This document shows positions 51,960-61,884 of a stretch of 64,000 nt of DNA, piece after piece. Source of the DNA: Pelargonium tetragonum (lineage: Eukaryota; Streptophyta; Magnoliopsida; Geraniales; Geraniaceae); NCBI GenBank assembly GCA_036897445.1, contig JAYMTL010000049.1, positions 1 through 64,000 on the forward strand, given 5' to 3'. The position numbers were made by a program, and so were the translations under genes. Numbering within the stretch: position 1 is the first letter of the stretch; every line of letters begins with the position of its first letter. A model generated the notes under the pieces. The model saw nothing but the letters and a program-made list of their open reading frames with translations, did no database searches and was not told where the DNA came from.

Positions 51960-52560
51960 GATTCATGGCTAGCTTTTCTTGCTTTTCTTCTTGTCTTATT
52001 TTATTTACTTACCTTGGCTTAATGTCTTAACCTGCATATTCATATTCTTAGATAGGTTATATATATATAAGTTAATAAAGGCTAAGTTAAGTATAGAGGA
52101 GCTTTATGGAAAGCGGGAGAAGCAGAAGCTATACCTTATACTATAGAAGCAGGGGAAGTAGAGCTGTAGGAGCAAGGAGAGTAACAGCTGTACCTATAAG
52201 GGCGGGGAGCTCACTTGTCTTGTGGGTTACTGTAATTACCTTGTACTATTGTTCTATTGTAGCTACAGTAATATAACAATATTATCTGTATTTGTATTTT
52301 AGTTATAGTATTAGTGTAGTTACTTAGCTATACACTTGTTATTGGATAGTTTAGATAGTCTTATTGGTTATAGCAGCAGTTACAGGTTAATGTAACGAGG
52401 GGTTCTGTTCGTATTGGATTGTATAAGTAAGATAGTGCTTGTTTCTTTAATATTTTACTCATTGTGTTATGAGCTTATCGCTTGGGAATGGCTTAGCAGG
52501 AGCAGCTAGAATAAGTCTTTGTTACCGACTGAAACGAAGTCAAGGAGGTTATATGTAGGA
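51960..52560 (-). repeat. Family A locus A18, long copy
   Basis: The leader at 52515-52550 carries TTACCGACTGAA (52522-52533), the reverse complement of the A2 leader word. Next leftwards come a GAGCTCATAACAC-like word (about 52455), about 250 bases of spacer rich in ACAATACTA words and Ala/Pro-type triplets (about 52100-52210). An A/G-rich minus-strand tail follows (about 51965-52015). TpG is retained more than in flanking DNA: the line at 52201 has seven TpG. Confidence 0.45.
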
Positions 52561-52562
52561 GA

Positions 52563-52980
52563 GTTTCTTGAGTACGCATACATACACTATATGCCCGCCA
52601 ACTGACTTAGATTTTGTCGACTTGCTTGACTTCCTTTGTTAGCTTTTTGTTTTATAGGAGCTATAAGAGCTGGAGCTATACCTTGTATTCTCTGCACCGT
52701 ATTGTTAGTAAGAGGAGCTACAGGAGCTATAGAGATTCTTATTATACCTGTACTTGGTGTAGCTAGTTTATTCCCCGAAGCTATTGTTAGTGTATGTAGA
52801 GTATAGTATTACAGTCTTATTTTATATATATGTATAATTTGTTTTCATTATATTAGTATTCTTATTATTTAGATGCTTCATTCCTTATATGCATTAGTTA
52901 CTTTATTAGTATATATTTTAGTAGTTATTTAATTTAATTAATAGGTATCTTAGGTAGTAATTGCTTTCTATGTCGTTTTC
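52563..52980 (-). repeat. Family A locus A19
   Basis: On the minus strand a long spacer (52980-52790) with ACTAATATAATG-type words leads into IAPVAPLTNNTVQ, then GIAPALIAPIKQKANKGSQ. The lower end, with CTTGAGTACGCA at about 52567, aligns with A15 over more than 100 bases. A15 and A19 are thus the most similar pair in the window. No product is recognised. Confidence 0.5.
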
Positions 52981-53019
52981 CTATTCTTATTTCTTGACTG
53001 AATCCTTATAGACAACCGG

Positions 53020-53040
53020 ACAAGATAAATCTTGCCTTAA
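53020..53040 (+). repeat. 21-base exact direct repeat, copy 2
   Basis: Identical to 47601-47621 in the same orientation. Here it lies just outside A19, whereas copy 1 lies inside A13, so the word may mark an element edge or an internal segment carried by both. Confidence 0.6.
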
Positions 53041-53044
53041 GAAG

Positions 53045-56000
53045 TCCTATAGAACTAAAGGAACCCCTGTTATACCTTGGCAGAGCTCACACTCTTACTT
53101 CCTTTTACGGGTAATAAAAAACAAGCTATAGTTCTACTATTGTCTTTACTTGGAAAACAAATGAGACTTCAACGTCTCTATTTTTATAAGAGTTCCTACT
53201 CGGCGAAATAAGAGGACTCTGCTACAAGAGGAGTCATAGAGTATAATGAATAGACAAGCGGACCCTACATTTACTAAAAACTTATAGTACTCGGAAAACG
53301 CTAACTAAAAAGGGTAAAGCTCTCTTTTGCTCTTACAAATTCCTTTAAACATTTAAACGGCAGGGTCTGGAATGGAGGTTAAAACTTATTCCTTTCTTTT
53401 TAAATGCCTAAAAACCTCTTACAAATAGATGCTCCGGTGTTTCCTATTTATTACTGGGGATTCTAAAGTTTCTTTGACCTTGACTACTAAAACAAGTAGT
53501 ACAGGAATACCTATATACTTTATAGACACCTCTTATTCATACTCTTACTTGCTTTCTCTATCCCATGTTAACTTTCAGGGCCCAGAAACTGGGAATATCG
53601 GATCTAGAACTTCCTAAATACATAACTCTAAAAAGCGCATAATAGGATAGAAAGAAAACGAATCCTATTGTTTATGATGGGAATTTTAAAGGGGTCCTAG
53701 AACTTTTATGGAAGGGGTACCCGTGTAAGGAGTTTTCCATGCTGTAAAAGAAATGAAAGTTTAGTTTAAACAGGAGCCTTTTTGGAAATGAAAAATTAGA
53801 CTTATATATCCTTAGAGAGAAAAGTTTTTATAAACATCCTTAAATTCTTGAGTTTTCCTGGATAGGACACAGTATTTTCTTAGATATATAATTCAAAAAA
53901 GCCTTTTTTAACCTATTACTCGCCACTTCGGATATACTTTTCATTTTAGACCCATTATGTACGCAAGGGGTTCCTTTTGTTACGTATTAGGAGAGCCCCC
54001 AAAAGTAAAAGCGACTCTTTGTTAATGCCCAAAATTATAAAGATAAAGGTAACGCTAGTTACTGGGTACAAAAAATCACAAATAAGCGAGGCTTTAAAAA
54101 CTACAAACAGCAGGTCCTACAATAGTTTTGACTTACAAAGAAGTAAAAGCAGGTGTAGCGTGTTGTTATTCTCCGCGGGTAATATACAAGTATTCTACTA
54201 CTTTTGGATGATCTATAGATTAGAGTTTTTAAGAAATAAAGGGGGATCCCCAGGCGTGGAAAGTACTCTGCTTAAAATTTTAGCCAGTTCAAAGGGAATT
54301 ACTTATTACTAAAGGACAGATACCCGAACTTGTTAAAATAAGGAATACCCCTAGCTTATTTAGACTAGTGGATACCGGAAGGAAGGTAATGTAATTAAAA
54401 CTCATAAGTATCGCATGAAGGTTGAATCTAGTTTCGGGAGGATTCTAAGGACAGCGCTTCGCGGGGCTAATTAGCGTGCTAAAATTCCTGTTATAAAAAG
54501 CTTTATAAGTCGCTAAAATACAGAAAAAAGTTTAGTTTCATTTTAGTGGAATAAGAAAAAAGTATCCCGTGCTTTTTGTACTGCCCTAGATAAAAGGCAT
54601 TCTAGATAATAACTTTAAAGGTTCCCACCTATTTTCTAGGCATAAAAACGGGCACTTCCCATGTTTCGATTGAAGAGTTTTCAGAAGAAAAAAGTAAAGT
54701 CAGTGGGTACGACAAAATAAAGGACTCCCAATTCACACAGGTTCGAGGTCTAGTGGTTTTGGTACTTTTAAGAGGGAAAAAGCCCCTTTTTAAGCTGCTT
54801 ACTCATTTTTGTACACGTACTTTTTACACAAAAATTAATAAAATATCTTTTTCGAGGAACAAAATCACTTAGATAATTCCTTTTGCCGAGAAAAAGTAGA
54901 TTTTGGGATAAGATAAATAAAACGGGCCAATTATAGTCAATTTCTATTTCGTTAATAACTTTAAAGGAAGGAGAATAAACTCGAGCATAGACTTTCAAGG
55001 CCGCCGATATAGAGAATCGAGATTCAGAAAGTATTCCCCTAGTGAGGGGTTCCGTGAACTCAGACGGGATAATATAAAAGTAGTCTTCTACTTAAGTAGT
55101 TGTGTTCTTTCAAAAGGTTTTATTTTATTATATATAAGGTAATTTTATTTACAGGCCTCAAATCTTCACGGAGTTTAGGTTTCTCAAAAATAAGTATTCT
55201 TATTTTATTCCCACTCTTTTATGTTAGTTGGTCTAGGCGGGTCCCTACAAAGCAGCTCTCTTTCTTAGTAATGAGTTTCCTCCGGGTGCGTAAGTCGCAA
55301 AGGATTTTGTCGCTGGGAATCATTTTTATAAAAAACCCGCTCCTTCCTTTGATAATTTAGTTAAGGGTTTACGCTGCAATTATTAGTTCGGGTTGATACG
55401 ACTTTTTATTATATATATAATAAAAAGGGGGAAGTGTCCCGCTTAAAAGGCTCAGTTCTATACTATATTAGATCTTAACTTTTCATTAACGAGATTTTTA
55501 GTTATTAGTTAAACTACTTAATAAAGTCTTTAACATTTTCAAAGGTGGGTCAGAATTACTAATAAAAAGAATGAGGGTATTCCATAGTTATAAATTAGCC
55601 AAAAGCAAGGCTTAGTAAGTCCGGGATTTGGGTAAAAGCAAAATTTCCTTTGTATTGATAAGCCTAAAAGCCTCGTTTACACTATGTTAGTACCCTATGG
55701 GTTCGCGAAGGAGTTGCATAGGATTCACTTATCGTGCTCTTTTCTATAAAGAAAAATCGCCTTTTAGATTCTTAAATCAAGTGCTTTGTAGTGGGTTTTT
55801 ACAATGAAATTTTCAGATAAAACCTATTGGTATACATATTTATTAGGCAGAAAGTTCTTTAATTTTAGTTAAAACCCCGCAGTTCGAAAGTGTGTTTATT
55901 ATATTCCTATGCAAAACCTTACCTCTAAGATTCTGAATGCTAGTTTATAGTAAGTGCTTTTACAGCAAGTTCCGTAATTAATTAAGGGCTCCCCTCTTTT

Positions 56001-56745
56001 TTGCGAGTAGGATTTACCTATATTATGGGCAAATTAGTAGAGTCAAAAAAAGGGTTTGACTCCTTTTTCTACAACCTAGAATTATTCTAAACACTATCAA
56101 GCAAAACATTTTTACGCGGGTTCTCGAAGCATCATATGTTTGGGAGTGATAATAAACCTCTTTTGGGGTTGTAAAATATTATAGATCTTTTTTATCTTTC
56201 TCCAAAAAATGACTGACTACTCATTTAAGGTATAAGAAAGAAATTAAACGTCCAAGCTGCGGGAGACTTTAAGATTGCAGTAAAAACGAAATGGGTTACT
56301 TTCGTTAAATAGGATACCAAGCTTGCAGGTTATAAGTTCTAAAGAAAATTAGGGACCCCCCTTTCTTACTAATTACTAAAAAGTCTAGGCAGAGAACTAT
56401 TTGTCAAAAAGCTTCTAACCGTAAAAGCCCATCACATTGCTTAAACTATGGAAAGATCTTAACCTTGTTACTAGAACCTACTAAATACAGAACTCTAAAA
56501 TGGGTACCAATTCAAAAGAGTGCAAGACTATTTGAACCTTGTACATTTAAAATGAGAAAAGAAGTGTTAAAACGTCAGGTGCCCGCTATAGGAGGGAGTA
56601 CACTAAAAACCCAGGAAATTTCCTAGATTCAGGGACCTCTTTGAACTATTACAATTAGAGTTTAGAAAGGGTAGGTAGGTGAAAGGTAGTATTCTCATAA
56701 AACTAGAAAGGAACTAAACTACTTATGATTACGAATCTAAGCGCA
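53045..56745. other. Mutated sequence with one AT palindrome
   Basis: Open frames 53977-54312 (plus, 111 codons), 54768-54998 and 55100-55360 show no motif I recognise and are of chance length. The palindrome at 55402-55427 is listed separately. No RNA pattern is visible. Confidence 0.5.
55402..55427. repeat. Perfect 26-base AT palindrome
   Basis: CTTTTTATTATAT and its exact reverse complement abut with no loop. Flanks do not extend the symmetry. It could extrude as a cruciform or reflect slippage of a TATATA run. Low complexity makes chance more likely than the length suggests. Confidence 0.7.
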
Positions 56746-56749
56746 TTTG

Positions 56750-57290
56750 AGCTTGGCATCTGCCTAACTTGAAAACAGGCACAATAGGAGACTGGGACCT
56801 TGGGGAGCTCTAACTATCATTCTCTTGAGCTGCCGCGCCTGTTTTTAGACTTCTTCCTCGGGGCGATGAAAGAAAGTACTATGAGCCCCTTTTTCTTACG
56901 CACGACGTTATATGCGTGCTTTTATTCTCTACTCTTACTTCACCTTATGTATTTGTACTCTAAGAATAAGACTTAGAATTCCGCGTATCCTTAATTACGA
57001 ACTTTGCTAGAATGAGAACTTAAGGCACTAGACATCGAGAGAACGCTTCTTTAGAAGTCCCTTTTTTAAGGTTTGGATTATATGCTCTCATACAAGACTT
57101 CTTTGGCGAGCAATACCAAAATAGACCAAAGAACAAGATAACTCGGTGCGTATATTCTAAACCACTATACCAGACACCCAAGAGTAAGACAGACCCTTAG
57201 GTTTGCGCTAACCGGCTAATGTATCTCGATCACAAGGATTCAACTCTCTAACGCGCTACCTATAAAGGCTAATATTAAGGGCAATTTCGT
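56750..57290. other. Slightly GC-richer patch retaining CpG words
   Basis: Words such as GCCGCGCC, TCGGGGCG, CGCACGACG and AACGCGCTACC are concentrated here compared with the rest of the window. On the minus strand 57153-57180 resembles a tRNA A-box (CTGGTATAGTGGTTTAG), and other D-arm-like words lie at about 57205-57275. No anticodon stem or T-arm follows, so no tRNA is called. It may be a less mutated fragment. Confidence 0.35.
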
Positions 57291-57359
57291 AATTGGTTTT
57301 TAAAGGAATCCCGGCAATTAAGGGTATAGAATATCGAGTCATTTTCTAAGATAAGAATT

Positions 57360-57700
57360 GAATACTATTAATCCATTACTCTATAATACTAAGTACTAAA
57401 AAAACTATAACATACTTAAATATACCAAAAAAAAGACTTCTACAATAAGTAATAAGTACAGGCTGCAGAGAGCTAGTAAGTACAGGGAGGAATACAGCAG
57501 GGCACGAAAGGTATAGGTATGAGGAAAGGAGTAAGAGTAACAAAGCTGTCATGACGATAGAGATCCAGAGTCTAGTTCTTAAGAAAGCAACAGGTATAGG
57601 TGTTATGCATAAGAATAAGGCTTTTGATAAGGTTCTATTTCTGAAAAAGTTACAGACTAAAGTTAAAGTAAAGCCCGGTTAGCTGTAGATGATAGAGTAT
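57360..57700 (+). repeat. Family A locus A20
   Basis: It begins with TCCATTACT (57372-57380, compare A1 at 54 and A3 at 1172) and an ATACTAAG spacer. An A/G-rich segment with GGAATACAGCA (about 57490) follows, also present in A1. Then VLKKATGIGVMHKNKAFDK is read in one frame (from about 57578). The order parallels A1 over about 200 bases. No product is recognised. Confidence 0.45.
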
Positions 57701-57704
57701 TAAT

Positions 57705-60700
57705 CTGTATTTTGCCGAAAATCAATAAACTATCTTTCCTAGAGATTTAACAACTGAAAAGCTTAAGAACTCTCTTTATATACTTTATATATAGACCTTA
57801 GATTTGAAAAAAACCAACCAAGATTTTGTACTACCCCTCCCTCTCTACTGCGTCTTTACTTTAACTTTAATCAGAAACCTTCGAAAGCAAGGGAAGGCGG
57901 GTAGACAATCTCCTATTTAACTATCCCAGTAAGATACTAAAAAGCAGATAATCTTCACACCACATGACAATTCTTGCCCAATTTCATTTTTCAAAACCGA
58001 TGGACGAAACTCTCGTTTTAATAGGAAACTTAACTTATGGGATCAACAACTAGAAAAGCAAGAAAGATTATAAACATTTGAAGTTAGAATTCTATATTTA
58101 TTTGTCTCAGAATTATTAGACAAAACCGGATAAACTCACTCTGAAGATTCCGAACCTTGTATTCTAAATTCTAGACTCAAAATCCTGTTCCTTAATAAGG
58201 ACGAAATGAAGTTACCGGTTAGTCCTTATTGTTAGGGCATTATGTTTCTTACCACAAGTTCTGGTTGAGAAACTCAAACACTAAACTCTCTGCAAGGTCT
58301 AAGTACTTCATTTTGTAGCGTAACAGTTTATTTGTTATATAGTCCTCCCTATTGAGATACTTATTCCCGCCGCATATGCGGTAAGGGAACCCTTGATGTC
58401 TATTTTATAGTTTTTGTAATAAAACTCTTGATCATAAATCTTGATAAGTTAGTGATCCCTAGGACCCGTCCGGGGCCTTCCCATGTTATAATATTCCTTG
58501 TGTAATTTAGCTCTCTTTATTATCTCCTTTTTGGGCACCCACCTTAGGCGACGCGCTCAAATAGTAACAAACGAACTTACTATAAAATTTCAAACAAAAA
58601 AGGATTCTACTGATCTAAATACCTGGGTCAATTCCGTCAGTAATGGCAGATGATAAAGAATACAAATGCTTTGCTTTACAAATTACTTACAGAGGTGTAT
58701 ACCTTACACCGGGCTCAACCCGGGATTCTATATAACCACCGTCAAACTTTTTTTTATAAGGGACTCATAAGGGATTCTTGATTGATAAGATTGATAAGTA
58801 AATTAAGTTTTGTATCCTATAAAACTAAGGTTAGAAAGAATAACCATCTATAATAAGCTGTCAAGTTCTGCGACAAAAAGTATACCCTAGCATAGCGCTA
58901 TAAACCTTTATAGGTATCTGTAGTATCTACAAAAGAGCAGGCTCTAGATAAGGCATTGCTAAAATGAAAGATATACCGAAGCATTCTATGTACCTTTAGA
59001 CTTCTATCATTAACCTATGCATAAGGCGCCCTTTTATATGTTTCCTGGATGTTAGTCCAATATATTTCTATCTTTAAAACTGCATAAATTTGCTATGATA
59101 CAAGATTTTCCAGGGGACTTAAATAAGAAGCTATTAAATTTAATACTTAAGGGAGTACCCGTGAAAGAAAATAGAATACAAAAGGAATCGCTTCACTTAT
59201 ATAGTTAATCCCGGACTCTGCTTTGGTTTTTTCCTTATTTTATAATGTTAACTTATTTTGTGTGTAAGTTTAATAGCGATAATAAATCCTAGCTTCGATA
59301 CATGAGTACTTTCAAATTTCTTTTATAGTAATTAAATAAGAGGATTGACTAGTTCTAGTAATTATAGGGCCACTCGAACCTCTATACGTTTTAAGAAGCA
59401 GGCATAGACAACACAACCAATCACAGGCCTTGAAAGTGTACACCGAATATCTAGATTAGCTCCGGTCTAAAATACAGGATCGTTCATATATTCTAATAAA
59501 AATTCTATTTTAGTAAACTAGTAGCATCGAATAAGCTTATAAAAGTACTTGAACCTATGTAAAAGTAAAAAGCATCGATTGTGGAATGCTGAAGTAGTTG
59601 AATCTAGTAAGTCAATAAGTAGCCTCCCAACATTTCCTTGCTTGAGCTTTCAAGAGTATAGATAAAGTAGGTAAATTCACGATTCCTTTATCTAAGTGAT
59701 TCAGAGAAGTTCACACCAAGGTATCATATAGTTTAGGACCTTCTGAAAAGGGTAATTGGCTACTTAACTCTAGGTGTAAGGTAATAGGGACCCATTCTAT
59801 ATAAGTATAAGTGCTTCCTTTGCGGTCTAGAAAATCTTGTGGCAATTTCGAGTTACTGGGTTAAATAGTAAAAGAAAGTCAAATTCTAGCACGATTTTCA
59901 TTTCATGGGTATAAAGAGCTACTAATGAAAATAAGCAGGAAGGCCCTTGATAGGCTTCAGGAAATAGAGGACTAATATTCGAAAAATGTTATCAAAAAAG
60001 CTTAGTAAGGTCAGAATATTCATAATAGAGATTGCAAGTTGACTTCGAGATTCTTTTTGTTTTAGGGAGCTCCTTTACATTCGGAAAGAATCTATAATAA
60101 AATAGATATCCCTGCGCAGTCTATTGCTTGTGCCTTATTCTAGCTTCAAGGTTCCTTAGATTCTAGTTAGATTCGTAAGTAGTTTAGTGCATATAAGACT
60201 ATAAGTTTTAGTTCGTCCCTTTCAATGAACAAAAGCGAACTCATCTTTATTAGCTTGTTTCTATTATTGGCATTTTGTGAACGTGGTTATTCCTCGTTGT
60301 TGCTATGACCATGATCTCTTGTCAATGAAGTTAGCAGCAAATCCTACTCCTTTCCTTCTCTACTAAGTCCTACTCTAAGGGCAAGGTATACAAATACAAA
60401 ACAAAGTCAGTTGGTGGGTTAGTGTATCCTGTATATTCATAGAACAAGAGGAATTTAAGTGAGTTCTTATTATTAGTTTTCCTCTAGCGAAGTAAGTTAA
60501 AAGCCCTAGGGTTCCTATGGGTTTGCGAGAAGCTTAAGAAAAAACAAAAATTTTCTAAGTCTTCGACGACCTATTTATTACGGTATATACTATACTATTG
60601 ATTGTGCAAATGAGGTTTTATGGCTCCTTAATTCCAGAATTTAACATCTTTTTAATTGTTAAAACCTTTAGTTGTTTAGGTCAGTGCAGGGTAGTTACTT

Positions 60701-61625
60701 TTTGTGGAATAAATTCAACATTCCTAGGAGCTCCGGTTCAAAAGAAGAAAGAGATTTAGTATATTAGTATAAAATGCTTTTATCTAACTTATTAGGTTAA
60801 GAGAACTCTTATTTAAATGTAGTGTGCGAGTACCTAATATTTTTTATTTTCAGCACTTTATTTATACACCCTATTCAGCATCAGCAGTCCTTACACTTCC
60901 TTTATTGAGGAAAAGCTTTTTACAGAAACAGAAAGCACGGGTATCCTATTCTATTGAAGATATAAAAAGGTATCGCTAAAGCACCCTAGCAAAAATTTTT
61001 GACTTTAAAATATAGAGTAGAGCCCAAAACTTGTGAAATATAGGAATACAAAAAAGCAGACCCTTAGTTTAAGATTCCACTTGATTTTATTCAGACCAGG
61101 AAAGCAAAGATTAAGAAAGAAACCCAATTTTTTATATAATTAACTATACCTCAACTCTCAAGATTTTAAGAAAAGGTCCCTGAAATGGTGTTAAAGTTTT
61201 TTATTCTAAACTTCCCAATTTAATCATTAAAGTTTCCTCTCTCCCCCTGACTTTAAGGTTTATAAAAAATAGAAAAAGAAAAGGAATTCTGATACTATAA
61301 GCTTACGAGAGCCCTAGTATGTATATTGGAATGCCGGTCAGACTATGCTTTAGGTCCTCTGGTAAATAGGTTACTTTTTTACTAATTGTCGGATCTCCGG
61401 TGAACTTAGAAGTAGATAGCTCTTAAAAGTAAAGGTGAATAGAATACTAGCTCAACTTCCTTAGGCTCGCTTTCAATTAGCAAGAATGATTTTAAGCCTA
61501 TACTCTCTACTGCACAGGCTGGCTCTATATAGATAGTAGAAAAGCTTGTAACATATTTTTTTTCATTTCCAATTGAATCAAGAATAAAATTCAGTCAGAT
61601 CAGATACTTATTTCCTAAAGTAGTT
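57705..61625. other. Mutated sequence, nothing recognised
   Basis: CCGCATATGCGG (about 58371) is an isolated 12-base palindrome. ATTGATAAG is duplicated in tandem at 58781-58798. No open frame above 60 codons and no RNA gene pattern. Confidence 0.6.
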
Positions 61626-61629
61626 TATC

Positions 61630-61880
61630 TACTCTCACAAAGAAAGAGCTACACCTTCAACTTCGATTAACAGCTCCTGCTATTCCATCACATCAGTTAG
61701 TTAGAACAAGTGAGTGGATTTATAGTTAAAAGCAAAAGTCAATTGACAGGTTCAGTAAATTTGTTTGCAGAGGTAAAGCACTAGAGAACCTGGTCTATAC
61801 CATCATAATAAGAAGAGAGACACCGGCTAACAGAATACAAAACCCAGAATCTGTTATCCTTTATTTATTTGCTATCCCAT
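61630..61880 (+). repeat. Family A locus A21
   Basis: TAPAIPSHQLVRTSEW in one frame (from about 61671) resembles the Ala/Pro part of A2 (VPAIPLARSTS). GCTCCTGCTATTCC (61673-61686) matches 630-643 at 12 of 14. At 61826 GCTAACAGAATACAAAA matches A3 with transition differences only. The identification rests on short words and order, so it is moderate. Confidence 0.35.
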
Positions 61881-61884
61881 TAGC

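Noticed and set aside
57153-57280. Possible tRNA genes on the minus strand (A-box-like words).
   Set aside because: No anticodon stem-loop or T-arm can be folded at the right spacing, and paired acceptor ends are missing.
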